Shown here piece after piece: positions 1 through 8,097 of a stretch of 34,593 bases of DNA; the stretch's first letter is position 1, and each line of letters starts with the position of its first letter. The notes beneath the pieces are model-generated. The model was not told the origin of the DNA. It saw only the letters and a program-made list of their open reading frames with translations, and searched no databases. Location: contig NZ_JACBYI010000058.1 of NCBI RefSeq assembly GCF_019352175.1, positions 1 through 34,593 on the forward strand, given 5' to 3'. Made by a program: the position numbers and the translations under genes. The stretch is from Paenibacillus sp. S150 (GTDB taxonomy: Bacteria > Bacillota > Bacilli > Paenibacillales > Paenibacillaceae).

Positions 1-511
1 ACCAACCCACGGATAGCAGTGTGCCAGCCGACGACTCGCATTTTGTCTCTATGCCCAAGGGATTGAACCCCCTTGGTTTAAGGGTGAAAAACAGGGGAAT
101 TGACAAATTCGTTCATAGCAGTGGAATGGAATGGAGTGAATGAAGTGGAATTCGAAAGAATTAGTACACTTAAATGGACGGAAAAGTCTTAAAGGAATCG
201 TGAAAAGCTGGCTCCATCTAAAAAGAAGGGGCCACACTAAGTGCGAACAAAGCGGAGGGCCAGAGGAATTTCGGAGAAAAGATAGTGTTCGCCTTTAAAA
301 ACCGGTTTCAACCAGTAGTCTTATTCCAATCAGGAAACCGGACTGTAACAGCGGCCGGAAGAACCCTCTGGACCCGCAGCGGACTTCATTCACATCGTCA
401 ACCGCTGATTTTGGTTTTGGGCCAAAAAGGTAATTGAATGTATAGTAATGGAACCGGCGAACCTGAAAACGCTGATGAAACGCAAGGAGGTTCATAGGGA
501 ACGAAAGCGAA

Positions 512-582
512 GTGGAAAAAGTAACACTAATGGGCTGGAATTCCGGCTTTAACGGGCTTTAGTGGGAATTTGTACACTTAAT
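512..582 (+). repeat. 71-bp interspersed repeat, left copy
   Basis: This 71-bp stretch begins GTGGAAAAAGTAA and ends TTTGTACACTTAAT. A second copy of exactly the same length lies at 34410-34480. The two ends are nearly identical (one mismatch in the last 24 bases, four in the first 20), while the centre differs. It also contains the TAGTGG-type short motif. It looks like a small non-coding interspersed element. Confidence 0.6.
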
Positions 583-620
583 AGAGGCCCACTCCCCCCA
601 AATGGCTGATTTCAGCCGGA

Positions 621-816
621 TTAGTTGTACTTTTTCCCACTAGGGATGATCCGGAATCCGAATGCGCTACTTTAGTTATCCTTTTTACCACTAAAATGGC
701 TGCCCTTTTTATGAATGGTTCAAGGTCATCTTTATGAATGGTTCAAGGTCATCTTAATATAGGCATATTCCTCTGTAAGAGAGAAACGGATCGATTAGGT
801 ACCCTTTTTTCCACTA
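621..816 (-). repeat. three copies of a 22-bp interspersed motif
   Basis: Three 22-bp copies lie at 621-642, 672-693 and 795-816. Each starts TTAG, has a T-run in the middle and ends CCACTA, so on the minus strand each reads TAGTGG then an A-run then a G(T/G)A-type stretch ending CTAA. The same motif occurs in plus orientation inside the 71-bp repeats at 512-582 and 34410-34480. No coding capacity is visible. Confidence 0.55.
708..753 (+). repeat. 23-bp perfect direct duplication
   Basis: A 23-bp unit starting TTTATGAATGG and ending AAGGTCATC occurs twice head to tail (708-730 and 731-753) with no mismatch. It is a recent tandem duplication in non-coding sequence. Confidence 0.85.
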
Positions 817-1019
817 ACCCTTGCGAAAAAGCGGCTGGGGGAATATGAAGTGACCTTTTTCCGCTTGGCTTCCTGCCTGGCTTCAGCAGCCAGCCTTACA
901 CCTGAAATGCAACAGCTGCGCTGCCCGGTCAAGGACGGCAAGTCGTTTTGCTGCATGCCTATGCTACGGTCGGTATGCTGGTAAGCGTCAAATACTTCCC
1001 GTCTTCAAATAGCGATAGC

Positions 1020-1438
1020 CCTTCGGTTGGCTGCATCAGCAGAAAGGCAAAATATTACCCAGAAGCAAACTGGGCGAAGCGATAGGGTACTGCCTGAATC
1101 CATGGCACAAGCTGACACTGTTCCTGGAGGACGGCCGGATGGAGCTGGAGAACACCGGGCGGAACGCTCCATAAAGCCGTTTGTGATCGGGCAAAAAAAT
1201 TGGCTGTTTGCAAATACACCACGTGGTGCGCCATGCTAGCAGCGTCATTTATAATGTGATGGAAACGGTAAAAAAGAAGGGACTGCGCCCCTGCCGCTAC
1301 CTAATGTTTCTATTCAAGCATCTGCCGCAACTGGAGAATGTGAACGTTCCTCAGGACCTGGAACCTTGGCCGGTCTCCCTTCGCACCGCGAGCATTTCGC
1401 CTCTCCAAGAGGAAGAACCAGTTACTTTAGTTACTTAA
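1020..1438 (+). pseudogene. IS66-family transposase remnant (C-terminal part, frameshifted)
   Basis: Three successive reading frames together spell the C-terminal part of an IS66 transposase. The first runs from FGWLHQQKGKILPRSKLGEA through IGYCLNPWHKLTLFLEDGR and stops at the TAA near 1170. The second gives RAERSIKPFVIGQKNWLFA and NTPRGA. The third gives SSVIYNVMETVKKKGLRP and YLMFLFKHLPQLENV. These match the family's well-known SERSIKPFVIGRKNWLF and PRGA-ASA-IYS-VETAK blocks. At least two frameshifts and loss of the whole N-terminal two thirds mean no active transposase. I could not find clean terminal inverted repeats or a target duplication. It marks an old insertion at the left edge of this segment. 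Confidence 0.8.
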
Positions 1439-1526
1439 TGATTTCTTTAGTTACTTAAGGTTCCAAGAGGTGCACCTTTGCCGCTATGATAATTGTGAAA
1501 ATATGCACAAGGGGGCAAGGTTATAC

Positions 1527-3071
1527 ATGAGAAATAAAACGGCAGCCGCTCTGATTCTCATTCTTTCGGTAATGCTTGTTGTAGCAGGATGCAGCAACGG
1601 AAACAGCAGCACAGATAACAGCGCAAATGAGAATAAAAGCGGGAATAACGCAGCAAGCGCGACAAGCACGCCCGAAGCAGTTTCGGGGGCATCAGAAGCA
1701 AGCTATACACCGTACGATCAATTAAAAGATAAATATGATATTATCATTGTCGGTGCTGGCGGCGCCGGCATGACTGCTGCGCTTGAGGCCAAGGCCAAGG
1801 GCTTGAATCCGGTTATTCTTGAAAAAATGCCGGTGGCCGGCGGGAATACCACCAAATCATCCTCAGGAATGAACGCTTCCGAAACGAAATTTCAAAAAGA
1901 GCAAGGCATTGAAGACAGCAATGATTTATTTTATGAGGAAACCTTAAAAGGCGGCCATGATACCAACGACACAGAGATGCTTCGTTTCTTCGTTGACAAT
2001 TCCGCAAGTGCAATCGACTGGCTGGATTCCATCGGCATCCGCTTGAACAACATCACGATTACCGGCGGCATGAACGAAAAGCGCACACACCGTCCTGAGG
2101 ACGGCTCCGCCGTCGGGCAATATCTTGTGAAAGGCCTGGTGACAAACGTTCAGGAACAAGACATTCCGCTTTTTGTAAACGCCGAGGTTAAGGAAATCAC
2201 GGAAACAGACGGCAAAGCGACTGGCGTCAAGGTCCTCTTTAACCAGACGGATGAGAAAACAATTGCTGCGGCGGCTGTCGTTGTGACAACCGGCGGTTTC
2301 GGCGCCAATATGGATTTGATTTCCGAGGTCAGACCTGATCTGGAAGGGTATGTGACCACGAACCAGGTGGGCAGCACGGGTGACGGCATTAAGATGATTG
2401 AGAAGCTCGGCGGCACAACCGTCGATATGGATCAAATTCAGGTTCACCCGACGGTGCAGCAGGAAAATTCCTACCTCATCGGGGAAGCGGTCCGCGGCGA
2501 AGGCGCTATCCTTGTCTCAAGTGAAGGCAAGCGGTTCACGAACGAGCTTGATACCCGTGACAAAGTCACCGCCTCAATTGATGCACTTCCTGAGAAATCT
2601 GCTTTTCTTGTCTTTGATTCGGGTGTCAAATCCCGTGTTAAAGCGATTGAGCAATACGAAAAGATGGGCTTTGTGGTCGAAGGAGAGTCCATTGAGGCTT
2701 TGGCCCAAGCGATGAATGCTCCGGCGGATCAGCTTCAGGCGACACTGGATGCCTGGAACAGCGCGGTAAAAAATAAACAGGATGCCGATTTCGGCAGAAC
2801 GACAGGAATGGACAACGATTTGTCCGGCGCTCCTTACTATGCGATCAAAATCGCCCCCGGGATCCATTACACCATGGGCGGCGTAAAGATCAACACCAAC
2901 ACAGAAGTTCTGAATTCAGACGGCGAACCCATTCCAGGCCTGTTTGCGGCCGGTGAGGTTACAGGCGGACTGCACGGTCAGAACCGGATCGGCGGAAACT
3001 CTGTTGCGGAGATTATTATTTTCGGCCGCCAAGCGGGAATCAAATCCGCTGAATACGTGCAAGCACAATAG
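1527..3071 (+). CDS. fumarate-reductase-like FAD lipoprotein (flavocytochrome c family)
   Basis: Predicted extracytoplasmic FAD-dependent reductase of 514 aa. The chosen ATG follows a GGGGGCAAGG ribosome binding site; an upstream in-frame ATG would only add 19 unlikely residues. Residues 1-22 form a lipoprotein signal with lipobox VVAGC, followed by a Ser/Asn-rich tether. The FAD-binding motif (DIIIVGAGGAGM) comes at about residue 72. The substrate-site signatures of soluble fumarate reductases are all present: VHPT, ELDTRDK, IHYTMGG and QNRIGGN. No CXXCH haem motif and no separate FMN-binding domain is visible, so electrons must come from another carrier. The substrate could be fumarate, urocanate or another enoate; the HPT and HTMGG-type residues favour fumarate-like use. 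It stands alone, with its own terminator downstream. Confidence 0.85.
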   Translation: MRNKTAAALILILSVMLVVAGCSNGNSSTDNSANENKSGNNAASATSTPEAVSGASEASYTPYDQLKDKYDIIIVGAGGAGMTAALEAKAKGLNPVILEKMPVAGGNTTKSSSGMNASETKFQKEQGIEDSNDLFYEETLKGGHDTNDTEMLRFFVDNSASAIDWLDSIGIRLNNITITGGMNEKRTHRPEDGSAVGQYLVKGLVTNVQEQDIPLFVNAEVKEITETDGKATGVKVLFNQTDEKTIAAAAVVVTTGGFGANMDLISEVRPDLEGYVTTNQVGSTGDGIKMIEKLGGTTVDMDQIQVHPTVQQENSYLIGEAVRGEGAILVSSEGKRFTNELDTRDKVTASIDALPEKSAFLVFDSGVKSRVKAIEQYEKMGFVVEGESIEALAQAMNAPADQLQATLDAWNSAVKNKQDADFGRTTGMDNDLSGAPYYAIKIAPGIHYTMGGVKINTNTEVLNSDGEPIPGLFAAGEVTGGLHGQNRIGGNSVAEIIIFGRQAGIKSAEYVQAQ

Positions 3072-3101
3072 TATATATCTGCTGCCGCGATTTATTCGGC
3101 A

Positions 3102-3145
3102 AACAACCGCTTGGGCTGCAAAAGCTCAAGCGGTTGTTTTTGTGT
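3102..3145 (+). terminator. rho-independent terminator after the fumarate-reductase-like gene
   Basis: AACAACCGCTTG pairs perfectly with CAAGCGGTTGTT around a short GC-containing inner stem, and the 3' arm runs into TTTTTGTGTTT. It begins 31 bp after the stop codon and also lies between this gene and the opposite-strand oxidoreductase. Confidence 0.85.
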
Positions 3146-3210
3146 TTAAGTCTGTCGGACATATAAAATCGTACCAGTTAAGCTTGGTTTCTTTCTTCAA
3201 GCACCGCCGG

Positions 3211-4449
3211 CTATGCCCGAATGGCCGGAGAAGGATTCGGCTTGGAGGTACGGGTCAGCGAGAACAGCTCCAGCTCCCTGCGGTAATTCCCCGCAATGGT
3301 GTCGGCCAGGAGCTCGGCGGCAATCATGCTGTAGACCGTCCCGTTACCGCCATAGCCTTCAATGAAATAGCAGTGAGGGTACTCGGGATGCGGCCCCATG
3401 TAAGGGAGTCCGTCGCGGGTAGAGCCAAACACCGCGCCCCAGGAATATTCTGCTTCGATTCCATGGATTTCCGGAAAAAGGGCTTCCAGCTCTTCGAGCA
3501 GCCGCCGGCCCTGGGAGAGCACTCGGATTTCCCGCTGCTCCGGATCGGTCAGCTGCTCATCCTTGCCTCCCGCTATAATACGGCCGTCCGGGGTGGTCCG
3601 GAAATAGAGATATGGACGGGCCGTTTCCCAGATCAGGCTATTTTCATGCCATTTGGGAAAATTCTTAATCGGCTTCGTCATGATGGCGTAAGTATTGATC
3701 AGCTCGGCTCCCCGGTCTTTTTTCATCTCCTGGGTTTCATAGCCCATGGAAAAAATTACATTTTTGGCGAAAATCCGTCCCTTGTCCGTGATGCAGCCCA
3801 CACCGTCGGCGCTGTATTCATAATGCCGTGCCCGGGTATGCTCATAGATGCGCACCCCGTTGCTGCGGGCCTTGTCGATCAGGCTGTGAACCGTCCGGAA
3901 CGGATTGGTTTCCGCATCCCCCCTGGAATAGAGGGCGGCTGGTTTGGTGAAGGAGTAGTGTGCACTGATCTTGTCCTGCTCCCAGAAGTCGGAATCAAAG
4001 CCATGGGCAACCAGGTTGCTGTGCTCCTGCCGCAAGGCCGGCACATCTTCCGGCGTGCTGGCATACAGCAGGCTGCTGCGCCCAATAATCTGCGGATCGA
4101 TGCGGAGCTGCTCCGGCAGCTCCAGAATTCTGCGGATGCCCTGCCGGCAGAGCTTATAGAACAGCACTCCGTTTTCTTCCCCGAATGTATTGATGCAGGC
4201 AGTCAGTGATTTATCATTGGCGATCTGAAGTAAGCCTGTATTGGCATGGGAGCTTCCGGTGCCGATGGCTCTTTTATCAATGAGAACAGTATCTGCACCG
4301 CCTAAGGACATCCGGTAAGCAGCCATGGCTCCGCCCATCCCCCCGCCTACAATCAGGCAATCGCAAGTAATATCTCCGTCAAGTGCAGGATAGGATGGAG
4401 GATTTGGCAGTGAGCCTTTCCAAGGCAGCTGCCCGCTGTTTAATTTCAT
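3211..4449 (-). CDS. FAD-dependent oxidoreductase (DAO/glycine-oxidase-like)
   Basis: Predicted 412-aa flavoprotein of the D-amino-acid-oxidase/glycine-oxidase fold. The N-terminus has the dinucleotide-binding signature CLIVGGGMGGAMAAY (from about residue 31), then DKRAIGTGSSHANTGLLQ, typical of the DAO family. The C-terminal part has the WGAVFGSTRDGLPYMGPHPE block and a YGGNGTVYSMIAAELLAD segment that closes the FAD site. I chose the ATG at 4449 because AAGGGGAGA precedes it; a 62-codon upstream extension has no such site and no conserved features. The substrate (an amine or amino acid) cannot be read from the sequence. It is monocistronic and lies opposite the flanking genes. Confidence 0.8.
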   Translation of the reverse strand: MKLNSGQLPWKGSLPNPPSYPALDGDITCDCLIVGGGMGGAMAAYRMSLGGADTVLIDKRAIGTGSSHANTGLLQIANDKSLTACINTFGEENGVLFYKLCRQGIRRILELPEQLRIDPQIIGRSSLLYASTPEDVPALRQEHSNLVAHGFDSDFWEQDKISAHYSFTKPAALYSRGDAETNPFRTVHSLIDKARSNGVRIYEHTRARHYEYSADGVGCITDKGRIFAKNVIFSMGYETQEMKKDRGAELINTYAIMTKPIKNFPKWHENSLIWETARPYLYFRTTPDGRIIAGGKDEQLTDPEQREIRVLSQGRRLLEELEALFPEIHGIEAEYSWGAVFGSTRDGLPYMGPHPEYPHCYFIEGYGGNGTVYSMIAAELLADTIAGNYRRELELFSLTRTSKPNPSPAIRA

Positions 4450-4625
4450 TTGCTGATCTCCCCTTAAATGAGATTCCGATATTGTATTATTGGCAGCCTT
4501 TGCGGCTCTCATGCGTGGCTGCCGGTGGATTTTCAAATTGCGGCTTGTGCTTCCCGGCACATAAAGAACTGCGGTCACAGCCATACTAAATACTGCTTGA
4601 ATATCTGAAGGAGGGAATACAGAAC

Positions 4626-4862
4626 ATGCAATCAACGCAAATGCAGGCGCTTAGCGGAAAAGAAGTGGAATATATCGCAGACTCCATCTCCAATGAGGAT
4701 TTGCTGATCAAGCAGCTGGCTGCTACCGCCGGGTCCACACAGAATTCCACGGTACACCAGATTTGCACCCAGCAAATTCAAAGCCACACCCAACATATGG
4801 ACGCGCTGGTTCAATTGCTCCATCAGCACCAGCAGTATGCACCAACCCAGCCGCAGCAATAA
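4626..4862 (+). CDS. small Gln-rich hypothetical protein upstream of CotF-like gene
   Basis: A 78-aa protein with a strong GAAGGAGGG ribosome binding site. It is rich in Gln and His, has no signal peptide or membrane segment, and is mostly helical in character (SGKEVEYIADSISNEDLLIK). It lies 108 bp upstream of a CotF-like coat protein gene. In spore formers, small partners with this kind of N-terminal helix often accompany CotF-domain proteins, so a spore-coat or spore-associated role is inferred from context only. I do not recognise a named family. Confidence 0.65.
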   Translation: MQSTQMQALSGKEVEYIADSISNEDLLIKQLAATAGSTQNSTVHQICTQQIQSHTQHMDALVQLLHQHQQYAPTQPQQ

Positions 4863-4970
4863 TTGCTGAAGCAGCCGGGCTCACCAAGCATAAGGCATAT
4901 GCTTCCGGAGCGAGTTTTGACGAAGCCGTCTCAGGAAGCAATGCTCACAAAACTTTTAGGAGGTTATTTT

Positions 4971-5357
4971 GTGAACGCACAAAACGGATCGGCATTTATG
5001 GCGGATGAAGATTTATTGAACACGGTTTTGGCTGATTTGAAACGGACGGTACGCGAATATACCACGGCTGCCACAGAGTCGAATTGTCCAACAGTGCGCC
5101 GGGTATTCAACGACCTGACCATGGATACGCTGCGTCTTCAGGGCGATCTGTATACACAGATGTCGCAGCTGAATATGTACACAGCTCCAGGCAAGGCGCT
5201 GCGCCAGGACATCGACAAGCAGATTCAGACGGCCCAGCAGACCCAGCAGAAATGCCAGCAGTTCGTGCAGCAGAAGATTGGCGGAGCCGGAGCTTACAAC
5301 CAGGCCTCCAATATTCCTGCGCATCAGGCGAATGTGCATAACCCTTATTATATGTAA
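4971..5357 (+). CDS. CotF-family spore coat protein
   Basis: A 128-aa protein resembling the coat F domain: a helical ferritin-like core with DEDLLNTVLADLKRTVREY and NCPTVRRVFNDLTMDTLRLQ, then a Tyr/Asn-rich tail ending NPYYM. The GTG at 4971 is preferred because AGGAGG lies 7 bases upstream. The longer reading frame from 4863 adds 36 residues without a ribosome binding site. It follows the small Gln-rich gene and ends before a good terminator, so the two probably form a sporulation-time unit. Assignment to the coat rests on family resemblance; I did not identify a sporulation sigma promoter. Confidence 0.75.
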   Translation: MNAQNGSAFMADEDLLNTVLADLKRTVREYTTAATESNCPTVRRVFNDLTMDTLRLQGDLYTQMSQLNMYTAPGKALRQDIDKQIQTAQQTQQKCQQFVQQKIGGAGAYNQASNIPAHQANVHNPYYM

Positions 5358-5423
5358 CCCTGCTATCCCGGCGGTGAAGCAAGATGAAATGAAGCTGCCA
5401 GAGAATTAACCGGCAAGGCCAGG

Positions 5424-5457
5424 CAGAGCGGCGGTGCAATCGCCCTCTGCTTTTTTG
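5424..5457 (+). terminator. rho-independent terminator after cotF-like gene
   Basis: GCAGAG-c-GGCG pairs with CGCC-CTCTGC across a short loop, followed by TTTTTT. It lies about 67 bp after the CotF-like stop codon. Confidence 0.8.
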
Positions 5458-5496
5458 CTGTTCCCGCTGCTATTGGCCGCCCGCCGGGTTTTACTG

Positions 5497-5535
5497 AAAT
5501 CAGGCAGGCCGGAACCTTCCGGCCTGCCTGATTTT
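5497..5535. terminator. 18-bp-stem hairpin with T-run, probable terminator
   Basis: A perfect 18-bp inverted repeat around a CC loop (arm CAGGCAGGCCGGAA plus flanking AAAT/ATTT) is followed by TTTTG. It sits between the coat-protein terminator and alaR, and with A/T ends on both sides it may work in both directions. Confidence 0.7.
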
Positions 5536-5642
5536 GTTTGCAGAAGTGGCATTTTCGTGTCATATTAGTATTAAACTCTTTTCGCAGGAGGTGCAGCCTG
5601 ACTGTTAAGGCGGCCGAATGGCGATCGATCCGGAGGGAAGGC

Positions 5643-6143
5643 ATGAAAGAAATGAATGAATTGAAGAGGAAAGTGCTGGAACTGCTCAAGGAGGACGCGC
5701 GGAGCTCTACGGCGCTGATGGCGACGTTGCTTGGAGCGGAAGAAGAGGATGTCAAACAGGTTATTGAAGAGATGGAAAAAGACCATGTGATCGTCAAATA
5801 TGCCACAGTCGTAAATTGGGATAAGGTCGACGATGAACGGGTAACCGCACTCATCGAGGTGCAGATTACGCCGGAGCGGGGCCGCGGCTTTGAGGGCATT
5901 GCCGAACGGATCTATCTGTATCCGCAGGTGAAATCGGTCTATTTGATGTCAGGCGCCTATGACCTGTTAGTGGAAGTGGAAGGACGCAACCTGCGGGAGG
6001 TCGCCAACTTCGTCTCCGAGAAGCTGTCGCCGATTGATGCGGTGCTCTCTACCAAAACCAACTTTACGCTCAAAAAATACAAACAGGACGGTATCATCTT
6101 TGAAGAGCATGAGGAAGACAACCGTCTCATGATATCTCCGTAA
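5643..6143 (+). CDS. alaR: Lrp/AsnC-family regulator, AlaR-like
   Basis: A 166-aa transcription factor. The N-terminal winged helix-turn-helix (about residues 4-60) is followed by the AsnC/Lrp ligand-binding RAM domain, with the MSGAYDLLVEVEGRNL block at about residue 100. The ATG at 5643 follows CGGAGGGAAGGC; upstream in-frame codons are not preceded by a site. It lies 13 bp before an aminotransferase gene. The same pair occurs in Bacillus subtilis as yugG-yugH, now named alaR-alaT, where the regulator activates the alanine transaminase. The name is assigned by gene order and family, not by a search. Confidence 0.8.
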   Translation: MKEMNELKRKVLELLKEDARSSTALMATLLGAEEEDVKQVIEEMEKDHVIVKYATVVNWDKVDDERVTALIEVQITPERGRGFEGIAERIYLYPQVKSVYLMSGAYDLLVEVEGRNLREVANFVSEKLSPIDAVLSTKTNFTLKKYKQDGIIFEEHEEDNRLMISP

Positions 6144-6156
6144 AGGAAGTAATCAA

Positions 6157-7377
6157 ATGATCACGAATAACAGCCAGCATACCGGAGAAACAGGCAAATC
6201 GATGAATTCCTATTTGGCGCCGCTGGTCCAGCAGATTCAGCCTTCGGGCATCCGCAAGTTTTTTGATCTGGCGGCAGGCAGCAAAGATATTATCTCACTC
6301 GGGGTCGGGGAGCCGGATTTCAAGACGCCTTGGCATGTCAGGGAAGCCTGCGTATATTCGCTGGAAAGAGGCTTTACCGGCTACACCTCGAACGCGGGCA
6401 TGCCGGAGCTGCGGGAAGGCATCGCCGAATATCTGCAGACCCGTTTCGCAGTAGAGTACAATCCGGCCAACCAGATTATCGCCACAGTAGGCGGGAGTGA
6501 AGCGATTGATCTGGCGCTGCGCGCCTTGATTTCGCCGGGAGATGAGATTCTTATCCCTGAGCCTTGTTATATTTCCTACTCGCCGATAACGGCGATAGGC
6601 GGCGGGATTCCCGTTGGCATTGAGACGTTTGGGGAGAACAACTTCAAGCTTACCGCCGAGGGGCTGGAAGCCAAGATTACCCCGCGCTCCAAAATTCTGA
6701 TTCTCTGTTATCCCAGCAATCCGACGGGAGCAATCATGAGCCGTGAGGATTGGGAACCGATTGCCAGGGTTGTAGAAAAGCATGATCTCATCGTCATCTC
6801 CGATGAAATCTATGCCGAGCTGACTTACGGCAGCAACCATGTAAGCTTTGCCTCCCTGCCGGGGATGATTGACCGGACCATACTGGTCAGCGGCTTCTCC
6901 AAGGCGTTTGCCATGACCGGCTGGCGCATGGGCTATGCCTGCGGCCATCCGGACTTGATCTCCGCAATGCTGAAGATCCATCAGTACACGGTCATGTGCG
7001 CGCCTTCGATGGGCCAGGTGGCTGCGCTGGAGGCTTTGACCAACGGCATGGAAGAAAAGGACCGGATGGCAGATTCGTATAACCAGCGCCGCCGCCTGAT
7101 TGTCAAAGGCCTGCGCGATGCCGGGCTGGACTGCCATGAGCCGCAAGGCGCATTTTACGCATTTCCGAGCATACGCCGCACCGGGCTGACCTCCGACGAG
7201 TTCGCCCAGCGCCTGCTGCTCGAATTCAAGGTAGCCGCGGTTCCCGGCAGTGTCTTCGGCCTTGGGGGCGAAGGGTATCTGCGCTGCTCCTATGCCACTT
7301 CTGTTTCACAGCTGAACGAGGCCGTTGAACGGATAGGGGCGTTTGTCTCACAGCTTGAACGCGAACGAAGCAAATAA
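6157..7377 (+). CDS. alaT: PLP-dependent class I/II aminotransferase, AlaT-like
   Basis: A 406-aa fold-type I aminotransferase. Visible landmarks are SLGVGEPDFKTP near the N-terminus, YTSNAGMPELR, CYPSNPTGA (substrate and cofactor contacts), SDEIYAELTY (the PLP-contacting Asp/Tyr region), the Schiff-base lysine in SGFSKAFAMTGWRMGY (Lys249), and a C-terminal arginine region near YLRCSYATS. A GGAAGTAA site precedes the ATG, and the gene follows the Lrp-type regulator by 13 bp. B. subtilis AlaT catalyses pyruvate-glutamate transamination to alanine. Related PatA/aspartate aminotransferases cannot be ruled out from sequence alone. Confidence 0.85.
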   Translation: MITNNSQHTGETGKSMNSYLAPLVQQIQPSGIRKFFDLAAGSKDIISLGVGEPDFKTPWHVREACVYSLERGFTGYTSNAGMPELREGIAEYLQTRFAVEYNPANQIIATVGGSEAIDLALRALISPGDEILIPEPCYISYSPITAIGGGIPVGIETFGENNFKLTAEGLEAKITPRSKILILCYPSNPTGAIMSREDWEPIARVVEKHDLIVISDEIYAELTYGSNHVSFASLPGMIDRTILVSGFSKAFAMTGWRMGYACGHPDLISAMLKIHQYTVMCAPSMGQVAALEALTNGMEEKDRMADSYNQRRRLIVKGLRDAGLDCHEPQGAFYAFPSIRRTGLTSDEFAQRLLLEFKVAAVPGSVFGLGGEGYLRCSYATSVSQLNEAVERIGAFVSQLERERSK

Positions 7378-7515
7378 TGCAACACGAATGAAGTAAATCG
7401 GACTATAGCGGATCTTCCTGCTGTATGGTATTATTTTACTCTGAGAACAAGAAACACCTGTATTAGTATTTACAAGGATTTTCTTTTCTGAATAATACAT
7501 TTAGGAGGGATGATT

Positions 7516-7767
7516 GTGCTCAGCGCCGATTATTACTTGCCTTCCTATTGCGGGGAGTGTTTGACCGGAAGCGGCAAACGGCCCGCCAAGGGTGAGATTA
7601 ATGCACGCAGGCTCTCTTTGGAAGATGAGATTCGCATACTCCGCAGCAGAATGGAACAGCTTTTTGTGCAGGAGAATTCGTTCACTTCAGCCAATGTGAT
7701 TGAAATCAGCAGTCTGTTGGACCTGAAAATTAATGAATACATGAGAGGACATTCCCGCAGACGCTGA
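7516..7767 (+). CDS. Spo0E-like aspartyl-phosphate phosphatase
   Basis: A small protein (83 aa from the GTG) with two predicted helices. The first is LEDEIRILRSRMEQLFV and the second carries EISSLLDLKINEYM, matching the S-x-x-LD signature of the Spo0E family, which dephosphorylates Spo0A~P and delays sporulation. AGGAGGG ends one base before an ATG at 7510, too close for use, whereas the in-frame GTG at 7516 has proper spacing; I therefore chose the GTG. The N-terminal CGECLTGSGK stretch is an unusual extension. It is a single gene with its own terminator. Confidence 0.75.
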   Translation: MLSADYYLPSYCGECLTGSGKRPAKGEINARRLSLEDEIRILRSRMEQLFVQENSFTSANVIEISSLLDLKINEYMRGHSRRR

Positions 7768-7786
7768 CGCTGGGATTGTTCTTGCC

Positions 7787-7810
7787 GGGGACCTTCGGGT
7801 CCCTTTTTGT
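7787..7810 (+). terminator. terminator after spo0E-like gene
   Basis: GGGACC-TTC-GGGTCCC hairpin with a UUCG-like tight loop and a following TTTTT. It starts about 20 bp after the stop codon. Confidence 0.85.
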
Positions 7811-7812
7811 TA

Positions 7813-7906
7813 AAAGATAAGAATGTATATGTTTCACGCTATACATTAGCCTTATCTTTCCCGCTGAAACGGATACCGTCCTTATAAGGACGGTATCCGT
7901 TTCAGC
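7813..7906. other. two adjacent large hairpins in a 280-bp gap
   Basis: Two big inverted repeats lie 3 bp apart. The first (7813-7859) pairs AAAGATAAG and AATGTATA with TATACATT and CTTATCTTT, with a 3-base bulge and a 10-base loop. The second (7863-7906) is a perfect 44-bp palindrome with 22-bp half-sites and no spacer, centred on CTTATAAG. Neither is followed by a T-run, so they are not ordinary terminators. They may be an operator, a cruciform or RNA structure, or a miniature element. Confidence 0.75.
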
Positions 7907-8097
7907 CTGCCATCCATCAGCAAGAGCACCACGGAATGGAAACGTTTTAGAATTTTGGTGCCGAAAATTACGGCGTTTTTCACTAAATTACAACAAATTG
8001 TTCTGCTATTCGACAAAAGAATAACCTTTAGAAGGTATCTCTCCAGATGGAATTTCAATATGCTTGTAGCAGTTGCATCTACTTAGGGGGGATTAAT

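Larger units (their letters stand above)
1..1019. other. gene-poor intergenic region with short interspersed repeats
   Basis: I see no convincing gene here; the short open frames lack ribosome binding sites and recognisable protein features. The stretch holds a weak hairpin (about 54-77, CCAAGGG against CCCTTGG), copies of an interspersed TAGTGG-type motif (listed separately) and a 23-bp direct duplication at 708-753. It leads into an IS66 remnant, so it is probably decayed mobile-element and repeat territory. Confidence 0.6.

Noticed and set aside
1208..1438. Independent 76-aa gene
   Set aside because: Its sequence is the C-terminal end of an IS66 transposase in a shifted frame, so it is part of the remnant.
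2944..4209. 421-codon plus-strand frame opposite the FAD oxidoreductase
   Set aside because: Shadow of the minus-strand oxidoreductase, whose FAD motifs and ribosome binding site are convincing.
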